From assembly GCA_900550965.1 (NCBI GenBank), contig URUC01000045.1:1-15913 (forward strand): a DNA stretch of 15,913 nt, given 5' to 3'. The position numbers were made by a program, and so were the translations under genes. Within the stretch, counting starts at the first letter, position 1. Every line of letters begins with the position of its first letter. The notes beneath the pieces are model-generated. The model had not been told where the DNA came from. It saw only the letters and a program-made list of their open reading frames with translations, and did not search any database. This document shows positions 6,650 to 13,766 of the stretch, piece after piece. This DNA is from an uncultured Collinsella sp. (GTDB taxonomy: Bacteria; Actinomycetota; Coriobacteriia; Coriobacteriales; Coriobacteriaceae).

Positions 6650-7759
6650 TTAGAGAAGTTCTTTGCGAGAAGCCAAGTAGGCGTGAGCATGGCGCTCAAG
6701 AACCTCGTCCTCAACGCTCGTTAGACGAATGGCGCCGAGTGCCGCGGGCAGCGGCAACATGCTGCGGTTCGAGCGGACAAACTGCTGCCTGCGGAACTCC
6801 TCGATATATGCGGCGGGCTCCAGATCGAAGGCAAGCTCCTCGATACCAAAGTCCTCCAGGCAGTCATCGACCTCAAAGACGTAATCGATATCAAAGTCGC
6901 AGGCATCATGTGCAAGGCGCGCCTCAAAGCGCATGCCCTCGGACAACAGCTGGTAGGCAGGGACCTGCGAAGCGGCATCGCCCAAGCAGGCGCGCAGGGT
7001 GCGTTCCCCCATCTTGCCAAAATCGAGCGCATGGCGAGCGCTCGGGTTCGTGGCCATCAGTACGTCCTTGCGGGCAGTCTGAGACCATTGGACGGCATTG
7101 ACGAGCGCGACCTCCTCACCAGCAAGAAGCGCGGGGACAGTCTCGGTAAACTGATTCCAGCGCGACTTGCTGCTCGAAAGCATGGTGCCAACAAGTACCG
7201 CATAGCCGAGCTTGAGGTCCTCGGGGTCCGCTTCGCGAACAAGGTCGAGGTCACACACGACCAAGCCCGGTTCGGGACGGAACGCGATAGCGGGAAGCGC
7301 ATTGGCCGACGAGGCGACGAGCGGCTTCATGGTCGTCGCGACCGTGAGCATGGCGTCGAAGGTCGTCGGCAATAGCGCGCACTCAGTTCGGCCGCACCAC
7401 TGGTTGGCGCACCAGCTAACAACCGAGCAGGTTGCGGCATCGCCAACGGCGACAACCAGATCGTCGCAGGTAACGCCGTTGACAGACAGGGCGCCAAAGA
7501 TAGCATCGGCATCGGCCAGCGTAGCACCGGCAGGCGAAACATCGAGGACGAGCAGCGACACGGCAAAACCGGCGTCGACCAGCGCATGCTCGACGACCTC
7601 GCCAAAACGCTCAGATGCGGCGTCGTTCCAAACCACCATCGCGCGCTTAGGCTTGCCCACAGCCGAGGCAAACATGCGCGGCAGCTCATCGAACGCGCCC
7701 AATCCGACACGGACATCGACGCTGCGGTTTTGGAAATTGATCAGTTGACGGCGAATCAT
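6650..7759 (-). CDS. aroB: Degenerate 3-dehydroquinate synthase-like protein (AroB fold, active site lost)
   Basis: A 369-residue protein of AroB length, placed directly after aroK (ATGA overlap). The general layout is still AroB: LLPTTFDAML at 129-138 aligns with the family's VPTTLL segment, LVVCDLDLV at 166-174 with its VVDLDCL segment, and RSMLPLPAALG at 332-342 with its C-terminal LILPLAIG. By my manual comparison with E. coli AroB the active site is mostly gone. GGGVVGD becomes GDAATCS, DSSVGGK becomes TVATTMK, AEVIKYG becomes GYAVLVG, and NLGHTFGH becomes DFGKMGER (about 246-253). The LHGEA histidine is also lost. All three zinc ligands (E194, H264 and H287 in E. coli) seem to be missing. 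The frame is intact. Classical dehydroquinate synthase activity is therefore unlikely. I chose the ATG at 7759; an upstream in-frame start at 7792 lies inside aroK. Confidence 0.8.
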   Translation of the reverse strand: MIRRQLINFQNRSVDVRVGLGAFDELPRMFASAVGKPKRAMVVWNDAASERFGEVVEHALVDAGFAVSLLVLDVSPAGATLADADAIFGALSVNGVTCDDLVVAVGDAATCSVVSWCANQWCGRTECALLPTTFDAMLTVATTMKPLVASSANALPAIAFRPEPGLVVCDLDLVREADPEDLKLGYAVLVGTMLSSSKSRWNQFTETVPALLAGEEVALVNAVQWSQTARKDVLMATNPSARHALDFGKMGERTLRACLGDAASQVPAYQLLSEGMRFEARLAHDACDFDIDYVFEVDDCLEDFGIEELAFDLEPAAYIEEFRRQQFVRSNRSMLPLPAALGAIRLTSVEDEVLERHAHAYLASRKELL

Positions 7760-8289
7760 AGCAGTCCACGCTCCAAAAGCATCTCGGCACAAAGGTAGGA
7801 AACGTCCTCGAAGGACTTGTTACGAATATCAAGGGTAATATCGGCGGCCTGGCGATACAGCGGACGGCGATGCTCAAACAGGCGCGCGGCATGCTCGGGC
7901 GAGCGGAAATCGGGGCGGGTATCGCACCGACGAATCTGGCGCAACGAGTCCTCGAAGTCGCCCTCGAGGTACACGCACGTACCCATTTCGTGCATCAGTT
8001 TAATATTCACCGGCGTCTCAACGATGCCGCCCCCGCACGAAACCAAAAGGCTGCGCTCACTTTGGAGCGAACGGAGCGCCGAGGTCTCGAGCTCACGAAA
8101 ACGACCCTCACCCTCGGTCTCAAAAATCTCGGTTACCGACTTGCCGCAACGGCGCACGACCAGGCGGTCGGTATCGATAAAACGCCGCTTGAACATGGTG
8201 CCGACGTTACGCGCGAGCGTCGATTTACCCGCGCCCAAAAAGCCGATAAAGAAGATATGGTCGCAGCCGTGTTTGGTGTGCTGGGACAT
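7756..8289 (-). CDS. aroK: Shikimate kinase
   Basis: A 177-residue P-loop kinase that phosphorylates shikimate at the 3-hydroxyl. Walker A GFLGAGKS is at 16-23. The substrate residues look intact: DTD at 39-41, FRELE with R65, CGGG at 85-88, the lid arginine in DTRPDF (R125) and RRPLY at 141-145. It is slightly longer than the usual 165-175 residues. The ATG at 8289 is 8 bp after the yqeG stop; a GAGGA sequence lies inside the end of yqeG but rather far from the start. The gene overlaps the next one by ATGA. The well-kept active site contrasts with the degenerate aroB-like neighbour. Confidence 0.93.
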   Translation of the reverse strand: MSQHTKHGCDHIFFIGFLGAGKSTLARNVGTMFKRRFIDTDRLVVRRCGKSVTEIFETEGEGRFRELETSALRSLQSERSLLVSCGGGIVETPVNIKLMHEMGTCVYLEGDFEDSLRQIRRCDTRPDFRSPEHAARLFEHRRPLYRQAADITLDIRNKSFEDVSYLCAEMLLERGLL

Positions 8290-8297
8290 AGCGAGAC

Positions 8298-8795
8298 CTA
8301 TTCCTCGCAGGGAAGGTCGCGCAGGGCCCGGCGCTCAAAGATACGGAAGATCTGCGTATACCACAAGTCCTGGGTTGCCTGCGGCTTGACCAGAATAGTG
8401 TCAACGCCGGCGAAGTTGCCGCTCCACACGTCCGTGTAGAGCTGATCACCGATCAGCACCGCCTCGTCGGCCGTGGCGCCGAGGCGCTTAAGACCCGCCT
8501 TGAGGGCAAACGGCGCCGGCTTCATGGCGTGGCTGATGGCCTCGAGTCCCAGCTCGCGCGCCGACGCCATGACCTGGTCGCGATGCCAGTTGTTGGACAC
8601 CATGCACAGCTTAAAGCCTTTGGCACGGGCGGCATCGAGCCAAGCGGAAACCGCGGCGGGAACCTGCTCGGTATCGCGCGGCACCAGGGTGTTATCGCGA
8701 TCGAGCAGAATGGCGCGTTTGCCGTCGGCCCAAAGGGTATCAAGGTCGATGCGATCGACCGAGGCAACGTATCGTTTGGGGCTAAAAATCCTCAT
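8298..8795 (-). CDS. yqeG: YqeG family HAD IIIA-type phosphatase
   Basis: A 165-residue HAD-superfamily hydrolase. Motif I DRDNT is at 32-36, with the nucleophile D32 and acid D34. Motif II serine S67 (MVSNN), motif III K92 (MKPAPF) and motif IV GDQLYTD at 116-122 follow. Length and motif spacing match Bacillus YqeG. The physiological substrate of YqeG is not settled; related HAD IIIA enzymes include phosphatidylglycerophosphate phosphatases. The ATG at 8795 comes one base after the mltG stop, so the two are translationally coupled. An upstream in-frame extension to 9020 would run through mltG in another frame and is Arg/Pro-rich shadow sequence. Confidence 0.9.
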   Translation of the reverse strand: MRIFSPKRYVASVDRIDLDTLWADGKRAILLDRDNTLVPRDTEQVPAAVSAWLDAARAKGFKLCMVSNNWHRDQVMASARELGLEAISHAMKPAPFALKAGLKRLGATADEAVLIGDQLYTDVWSGNFAGVDTILVKPQATQDLWYTQIFRIFERRALRDLPCEE

Positions 8796-8796
8796 G

Positions 8797-10230
8797 CTAA
8801 TTCCAAGACTGTTGATGCTCTTCGTAGGTTTGCGAGAAATACTCCTCGTCCTGTGTAATGTAGAAATAAAGGTCATCGGAGTCGGTCGGCTCAAGGGTAG
8901 CCTTGAGCGCCTCGAGCGACGGAGAGCAGATGGGCGTGGGCGGCAGGCCCTCGTGCTTATAGGTGTTATACGGGCTATCGCTCTGCAGGTCGTCGGCGGT
9001 AACCTCGCCGCCGGTGACATACATCATGGTCGCATCGCTATTGAGATAACGCAGACCGTCGAGCTTCCCGGCAAGGCGGTTGTAGAAGACCGAGGCCACG
9101 TGCGCACGTTGATCGGCGTTGAGGCCCTCGCGCTCAACGATAGAGGCCAAGTTGACGATGTCGTAGTCGGACATCTCCACACCGTAGCGCTCCTTGATCT
9201 TGGCTTCGCAGCTCGCAAAGTCAAGCGACTTGTACTCAGTCTTAAACTGATCGAGCATGGCGCGAATCACGTCATCGGCCGTCGGCGAATCACCCAACGA
9301 ATAGGTCTTGGGGAACAAGAAACCCTCGAGCGAGTCGTTGGCGGCGCCCTTAAGGAAGCTATAGTCATCCACGTAATTGGAGGCCTTAGCCTGGTTGAGG
9401 AAGTCTTCCTTAGAGATGCTGTCGTAGGCCTGGGCCACACGGTCGGCGACTTGATCGACCGTCAGGCCCTCAGGGATAGTCAGCGCATTGGAGCCCGCGT
9501 TAGGACCTTCCATGAGCTGCTGAACAACCTTGGTCGCATCCATGAGCGTGGTGAACGAGTAGGTACCAGGCTTGAGCGACATATCGGCGTTGAGCTTTTT
9601 CACCGCCGCGTAGTAATCCTTGGGATTTTCGACGATATGGTTCTCGGAGAGAATCGAGGCGATCGCATCACCCGAAGCACCGTCGGGAATGGTCACCGTA
9701 ACCTGCTGACCAGCCGTGACCTTCGTATCCTCACCGGCAAAGAAGCCCTTGACGGCAGGCACGACAAAGAAAGCGATAGTAGCAAGCGCGATAACGGCCA
9801 CCACAACGCCGATGATCATAGGAACCGGAGAACTCTTCTTTAGAGCACCGCGACGAGCATGCGTGTTGTAGCTCGAGCGGGCCGCCGGAGCAACGCCATG
9901 CGAACCGCGAGCGTGATGCGAATGCGATTGGGGGGCCTGCGTTCGCTGAGTAGGTGCCTGATGCTTAAAGCGAGCACCGCCTGCAGGCTGAGCCGAACGA
10001 GCAGCGGGCTGCTGAGCCGCGTGAGAAACCGGATACTGAACCGAACGAGCAGAAGACTGCTGACCCGTCCGTTGAACAGGTTGGGCCGAACGAGAGGAGA
10101 ACTGCACCGGGCGCGCGGCAGATTGAGCTGCGCGCTGGGTCGGCTGTGCCGGACGCTGGCCAGGCTGGGCAGGGCGCGACGACGGCTGACGTGTACGATT
10201 CGGCTGGCGCGGATCGGGAGCGCTAGGCAT
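8797..10230 (-). CDS. mltG: Endolytic murein transglycosylase MltG (YceG) with a long basic N-terminal tail
   Basis: A 477-residue membrane protein. Residues 1-134 form a Pro/Gln/Arg/Ser/His-rich, probably disordered cytoplasmic tail with imperfect repeats of about 16 residues (ARSAQP, SARSVQYP, SRSAQP). One transmembrane helix (about 136-160) follows, then a LysM-like region and the YceG catalytic domain. The catalytic glutamate is E366 in LASIVEREG (361-369). The family segments NSDATMMYVTGG (397-408), SPYNTYKHEGLPP (419-431) and YFSQTYEEH (464-472) are present. MltG cuts nascent glycan strands at the membrane and is thought to set glycan length. The ATG at 10230 overlaps the ruvX stop by 8 bp and has a strong GAGGAGG site. 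E. coli MltG is about 340 residues, so the tail accounts for the extra length. Confidence 0.94.
   Translation of the reverse strand: MPSAPDPRQPNRTRQPSSRPAQPGQRPAQPTQRAAQSAARPVQFSSRSAQPVQRTGQQSSARSVQYPVSHAAQQPAARSAQPAGGARFKHQAPTQRTQAPQSHSHHARGSHGVAPAARSSYNTHARRGALKKSSPVPMIIGVVVAVIALATIAFFVVPAVKGFFAGEDTKVTAGQQVTVTIPDGASGDAIASILSENHIVENPKDYYAAVKKLNADMSLKPGTYSFTTLMDATKVVQQLMEGPNAGSNALTIPEGLTVDQVADRVAQAYDSISKEDFLNQAKASNYVDDYSFLKGAANDSLEGFLFPKTYSLGDSPTADDVIRAMLDQFKTEYKSLDFASCEAKIKERYGVEMSDYDIVNLASIVEREGLNADQRAHVASVFYNRLAGKLDGLRYLNSDATMMYVTGGEVTADDLQSDSPYNTYKHEGLPPTPICSPSLEALKATLEPTDSDDLYFYITQDEEYFSQTYEEHQQSWN
9988..10066 (-). repeat. Degenerate direct repeats inside the N-terminal coding part of mltG
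   Basis: Two 31-base copies at 9988-10018 and 10036-10066 differ at only a few positions (shared CCGAACGAGCAG, then GCTGA/CTGA). Their offset is 48 bp, that is 16 codons. A weaker third CCGAACGAG follows at 10086. The repeats keep the reading frame, so copy number could change without a frameshift. Confidence 0.6.
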
Positions 10231-10651
10231 GCGAAACCTCCTCGTTTTTACGATCAAGCCACGTCTGCAAAAACAGGCTGGCGGCAATCATGTCAATCTT
10301 GCCCCTCATCTGCTTTTCGTTGAGGCCCTGCTCGCGCAGGATACGCTTGGCCTCTTGCGAGGACAGGCGCTCGTCCTCAAACTCCAACGGAAGATCGAGC
10401 TCGTCGGCAATCTTTTGCGCAACAGCGGCAACACGCTCGGCCTGGGGACCGGGCTCACCGGCCATGGTCAGGGGACGCCCACTTACCAGGATATCGGGCT
10501 CATAGTCCTCGACCAGGTAGCGGAACGTCTTGGCCATACCGGTGACCTCTGCAGCCGGGAGCACCTTGACAGGCATCGCCATCTTGCCATCACGGCTCGA
10601 GACGGCGATGCCGATCCTGGTCTCCCCTATGTCCAGCGCAAGCGCGACCAC
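10223..10651 (-). CDS. ruvX: Holliday junction resolvase-like protein RuvX/YqgF (16S pre-rRNA processing nuclease)
   Basis: A 142-residue RNase H-fold protein of standard family length. ALDIGETRIGIAVS at 4-17 carries the first catalytic aspartate (D7). SGRPLTMAGEPGPQ at 57-70, EDERLSSQEA at 92-101 and DMIAASLFLQ at 119-128 carry the other family motifs. YqgF is known to help mature the 5' end of 16S rRNA and has been proposed as an alternative resolvase. The start is a GTG at 10651, 17 bp after the alaS stop, with a weak AGG site. It ends inside the mltG start. The alaS-ruvX-mltG order is widely conserved and supports the call. Confidence 0.95.
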   Translation of the reverse strand: MVALALDIGETRIGIAVSSRDGKMAMPVKVLPAAEVTGMAKTFRYLVEDYEPDILVSGRPLTMAGEPGPQAERVAAVAQKIADELDLPLEFEDERLSSQEAKRILREQGLNEKQMRGKIDMIAASLFLQTWLDRKNEEVSHA

Positions 10652-10668
10652 AGCGACTACCTAGATTC

Positions 10669-13326
10669 TTAGGCGCCGAGCGCGGTCTTAGCGGCCGCAA
10701 GGGCATCGGCGATGCCGGCGGCATTCTTGCCACCGGCCTGGGCCATGTTGGGACGGCCGCCACCGCGACCGTCGACCAGGCCCGCGATCTGCTTGATCAC
10801 GTTACCGGCGTGGAAACCGGCCTTGACGGCGTCATCGGAGCCGGCGGCGAGCAGGGCCGGGGTGCCCTTCTCGGTCACGCTGGCGACGACGCAGGCGACA
10901 GGACCGGCGACCTTCTGGTGCACGGTATCCCAGACGTTGCGCAGGTCGGCAGCCTCAAGGCCCTGGAGCTCAGCGACGACGAGCTTGTAGCCGTTCAGCT
11001 CGACAGCGCCCTCGATGGCGCTGGAGATAGCGTCGGAGGAGCCACCGGTCAGCGCCTTCTTGAGCTTGTTGGAAGTCTCGCGCAGCTCGGCCTGCAGGTT
11101 CTCCACGCGGGCGGGAACCTCATCCACGCGGCACTTGAGCGCAGCAGCGGCGGCGTCGACGAGCGCCAGACGGTCGGCCATGTAGTCGAGAGCACCCTTA
11201 GAGGTCACGGCCTCAATACGGCGGACGTTGGAGCCCGTAGAGGACTCGGAAATGATCTTGAACAGGCCGATCTCGGCGGTGTTGGCAGCGTGCGTGCCAC
11301 CGCAGAGTTCGCGGGAGAACGGCTGGTCCTCGGCGCCCACGGAGACAACGCGGACGACGTCGCCATACTTCTCACCAAACAGGGCGACAGCACCGGCGGA
11401 CTTGGCCTCGTCAATGCCCATGACGCGGGTCAAGACCGGCTTGGAGGCGAAGATCTGCTGGTTGACCAGGTCCTCGACAGCCTTGAGCTGCTCGGAGGAC
11501 AGGGCCTCGAAGTGCGTGAAGTCAAAGCGCAGGTGCTCAGGCGTCACCAGCGAGCCGGCCTGGGAGACATGCTCGCCCAGGACCTGCTTAAGCGCGGCGT
11601 CGAGCAGGTGCGCGGCGGTGTGGTTGCGGCGCAGGAAGCCACGGCGCTCGGCGTCAAGCGTGGCGGTCACAGCGGCACCGACAGTCAGCGTGCCATCGAC
11701 AACGTGCGCGACGTGGGCATACAGACCGTTGTGGTTCTTGGTGTCGGCAACGGTCAGAACAACGCCCTCGGCGGAAAGCTTGCCGGCATCGCCCTGCTGG
11801 CCACCCATCTCGGCATAGAACGGGGTGCGGTCGAGAACGACCTCGACGTCCTCGCCGGCGGCAGCGGACTCGACGGACTCGCCGTTGCGCACGATGGCAA
11901 CAACCTTGGCGCCTACGATCACATCGTTGTCATAGCCGTCGAACTCAGTCGCGGCGACCTTGTCGGAAAGTTCGACCCACACGTCGTTGAAGCTGCCCCA
12001 GGCGTCGCCCTTGGCATTGGCGCGGGCGCGGGCCTTCTGGTCCTCCATGCAGGCGGTGAAGCCGTCCATGTCGACGTCGTAGCCAGCGGTGCCGGCGATC
12101 TCGACGGTCAGGTCGATGGGGAAACCAAAGGTGTCGTGCAGCTTAAAGGCAACATCGCCCGGAAGCACAGCGCCCTCGGCAAGCGCTGCCAGGGCCTCAT
12201 CCAGGTAGACGCGACCGTTGTCGAGCGTCGTGGAGAAGCGCTCCTCCTCGGAGGCGACGATACCCTTGACGAGCGCGACGTTCTTGAGCAGCTCGGGATA
12301 GGCCTCGCCCATCTGAGCGTTGACCTCGTCGATAAACTTGGTCAGGAAGGCGCCCTCGATACCCAGCAGGCGACCGTGGAACACGGCACGGCGGAGCAGG
12401 CGTCGAAGGACGTACTCGCGACCCTCGTTACCGGGCAGGATGCCGTCCGAGATCATAAAGTCGACGGCACGAGAGTGATCCGCGATGATACGCAGCGAGC
12501 GGCTGGCACCGGAGTAATCGTCGGCGTCATAGGTCTTGCCGCTGATCTCCTCGCCCAGCTTGATGAGGTGCTGCATCAGATCGCCGTCGTAATTGGCGGT
12601 CTTGTGCTGCATGATGGCGGCCATGCGCTCTAGGCCCATGCCCGTATCGAGGTTGCGGTGCGGCAGCTCTGGCATGGAGCCGTCCTCCTGGCGGTCGTAC
12701 TGGGTAAAGACGAGATTCCAGAACTCCAGGAAGCGGTCGCAGTCGCAGCCGGGCTTGCAGTCGGGGCTGCCGCAGCCAACCTCCTCGCCCATGTCAAAGT
12801 AAATCTCAGAGCACGGACCGCAGGGGCCGGTGGGGCCAGCGGCCCAGAAGTTGTCGTCCTCGCCCAGGCGGGAGATATGATCCTCGGCAACGCCCAGGGA
12901 GCGCCACACATCGTGGGTCTCGTCGTCCTCGGTAAAGACAGTAAAGTACAGGCGGTCGAGAGGCAGCTTGAACTCCTTGGTAATGAGCTCAAAGGCCCAA
13001 GCGCAGGCCTGCTGCTTGGAGACGCCACCAAAGGAGAAGTCGCCGAGCATCTCAAAGAAGGACAGGTGACGGCCGTCCTCGCCGATGCAATCGATGTCGT
13101 TGGTGCGGACGCACTTCTGGCAAGAGATTGCGCCGATCTCCTTCATGGTCTTCTTGCCCTGGTAATACTCCTTAAACTGGTTCATGCCGGCGTTGGCAAG
13201 CAGCAGCGAAGGATCGTCGGGGACGAGGGACGAAGAAGGATAGAGCTTAAGACCGCGCTCCTCAAAGAAGTTGAGGAACTTAGAGCGAATCTCAGCCGTA
13301 GTCATTGACGGGTAGTCAGCACTCAT
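10669..13326 (-). CDS. alaS: Alanine--tRNA ligase
   Basis: An 885-residue class II synthetase with all AlaRS parts in order. Motif 1 lies around 20-52 (SSSLVPDDPSLLLANAGMNQ at 31-50), motif 2 around 72-98 (HLSFFEMLGDFSFG at 87-100) and motif 3 at 226-235 (LDTGMGLERM). The editing domain has HTAAH at 569-573 and CGGTH at 675-679, which bind zinc. The C-Ala/DHHA1 domain has GGGRPNMAQAGG at 855-866. A four-cysteine insert (C185, C190, C194, C196) is present, as in many bacterial AlaRS. The enzyme charges tRNA-Ala and removes mischarged Ser or Gly. I chose the ATG at 13326 because GAGGAG precedes it. An upstream in-frame start at 13416 would add 30 non-conserved residues and include the terminator loop and the promoter region. 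Confidence 0.98.
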   Translation of the reverse strand: MSADYPSMTTAEIRSKFLNFFEERGLKLYPSSSLVPDDPSLLLANAGMNQFKEYYQGKKTMKEIGAISCQKCVRTNDIDCIGEDGRHLSFFEMLGDFSFGGVSKQQACAWAFELITKEFKLPLDRLYFTVFTEDDETHDVWRSLGVAEDHISRLGEDDNFWAAGPTGPCGPCSEIYFDMGEEVGCGSPDCKPGCDCDRFLEFWNLVFTQYDRQEDGSMPELPHRNLDTGMGLERMAAIMQHKTANYDGDLMQHLIKLGEEISGKTYDADDYSGASRSLRIIADHSRAVDFMISDGILPGNEGREYVLRRLLRRAVFHGRLLGIEGAFLTKFIDEVNAQMGEAYPELLKNVALVKGIVASEEERFSTTLDNGRVYLDEALAALAEGAVLPGDVAFKLHDTFGFPIDLTVEIAGTAGYDVDMDGFTACMEDQKARARANAKGDAWGSFNDVWVELSDKVAATEFDGYDNDVIVGAKVVAIVRNGESVESAAAGEDVEVVLDRTPFYAEMGGQQGDAGKLSAEGVVLTVADTKNHNGLYAHVAHVVDGTLTVGAAVTATLDAERRGFLRRNHTAAHLLDAALKQVLGEHVSQAGSLVTPEHLRFDFTHFEALSSEQLKAVEDLVNQQIFASKPVLTRVMGIDEAKSAGAVALFGEKYGDVVRVVSVGAEDQPFSRELCGGTHAANTAEIGLFKIISESSTGSNVRRIEAVTSKGALDYMADRLALVDAAAAALKCRVDEVPARVENLQAELRETSNKLKKALTGGSSDAISSAIEGAVELNGYKLVVAELQGLEAADLRNVWDTVHQKVAGPVACVVASVTEKGTPALLAAGSDDAVKAGFHAGNVIKQIAGLVDGRGGGRPNMAQAGGKNAAGIADALAAAKTALGA

Positions 13327-13372
13327 AGAGGGAATCTCCTCGGTTTCACATCGAAACAGTTCAAACGTAACG

Positions 13373-13400
13373 ATATTACCATCCCACCGCGCCTGTGCAA
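13373..13400 (-). promoter_or_regulatory. Probable alaS promoter
   Basis: On the minus strand TAATAT (13373-13378) lies 16 bp downstream of TTGCAC (13395-13400), some 46 bp before the alaS ATG. Both boxes are imperfect. The -35 overlaps the T run of the terminator at 13399-13428. The leader is too short for a T-box, and no T-box sequence is seen. Confidence 0.4.
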
Positions 13401-13428
13401 AAAAGAGGGCCGCCAAACAGCGACCCTC
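13399..13428 (-). terminator. Rho-independent terminator upstream of alaS, minus strand
   Basis: A 9-bp stem with one G-U pair (13405-13413 with 13420-13428) and a 6-base loop is followed on the minus strand by six T (13399-13404). It can stop minus-strand transcripts arriving from the sigma factor-permease operon before they enter alaS. On the plus strand no T run follows. It could alternatively be an attenuator if an alaS promoter lies further upstream. Confidence 0.75.
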
Positions 13429-13482
13429 CAGCGAAAGTGCACGTTATTTAGTACTGTGCGATCCTTTGAAAAAGGGCTGCTG

Positions 13483-13488
13483 TAAAAT
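13483..13488 (+). promoter_or_regulatory. Possible -10 box for the small membrane protein gene
   Basis: TAAAAT lies 32 bp before the ATG at 13521, in an AT-rich stretch. No convincing -35 box is found 16-18 bp upstream (a TTGAAA at 13466 is too close). The call rests on position and base composition. Confidence 0.35.
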
Positions 13489-13520
13489 TACATATAAGAG
13501 TCACCCGGAAGGAGAGATCG

Positions 13521-13760
13521 ATGAAAAGCAAACGATTTTTCCTCAATGCACTTCTGTTAGCGACACTTTTAACGCTTTTGGCTTTCACCTGCTGGTACGC
13601 AAACCAACCAGCATTTGGCTACGTGTTGTATGCAGTAATGTCCGGCGATAAGGCTTATTACACTCTACGCGCAATTGACATTCTCTTTTTCTATGTTGCC
13701 GGCCCCTTATCAATCGCTTTGCTCGCGTTTCTTGTCATTTTCAACTTCAAGAAACGTTAA
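13521..13760 (+). CDS. Small two-helix membrane protein of unknown function
   Basis: A 79-residue protein that I do not recognise. The start is well supported: AAGGAG at 13509-13514, six bases before the ATG. It has a basic N-terminus (MKSKR), a hydrophobic helix at about 6-26, a polar middle with aromatic residues (FGYVLYAVMSGDKAYYTLR at 32-50), a second helix at about 52-74 and a basic end (FKKR). This suggests an inner-membrane hairpin with both ends in the cytoplasm. By hand count the gene is 102/240 G+C (42.5%), against roughly 60% in its neighbours, and it is the only complete plus-strand gene in the window. Its stop is 6 bp from that of the permease. It may be a late acquisition. A holin, toxin or small regulatory membrane protein are all possible, none shown. 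Confidence 0.75.
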   Translation: MKSKRFFLNALLLATLLTLLAFTCWYANQPAFGYVLYAVMSGDKAYYTLRAIDILFFYVAGPLSIALLAFLVIFNFKKR

Positions 13761-13766
13761 TAGGAC

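Noticed and set aside
6650..7759. Calling the aroB-like gene a pseudogene
   Set aside because: The frame is complete, of normal length, overlaps aroK with a proper start and keeps the local codon bias. The residue losses alone do not show decay.
7756..7792. Upstream in-frame starts for aroB (7792), efp (5259), mltG (10287) and alaS (13416)
   Set aside because: They add non-conserved residues and mostly lie in upstream genes or promoter regions. The chosen ATGs match family N-termini and, in most cases, have ribosome-binding sites or ATGA overlaps.
10810..12633. Very long open frame (607 codons) on the plus strand opposite alaS
   Set aside because: It is antisense to a complete, motif-perfect AlaRS. 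Long open antisense frames are a by-product of the strong G/C third-position bias here, and the translation has no recognisable domain.
12736..12775. Cysteine cluster in AlaRS (C185 to C196) as a novel metal site
   Set aside because: A Cys-rich insert of this kind at this place is, from memory, common in AlaRS of many bacteria, so it is not unusual.
13327..13520. Possible T-box or other riboswitch in front of alaS
   Set aside because: The leader from the likely promoter is only about 40 nt, and no T-box (TGGNACC-like) sequence or specifier-type fold was seen. Only a simple terminator and promoter can be supported.
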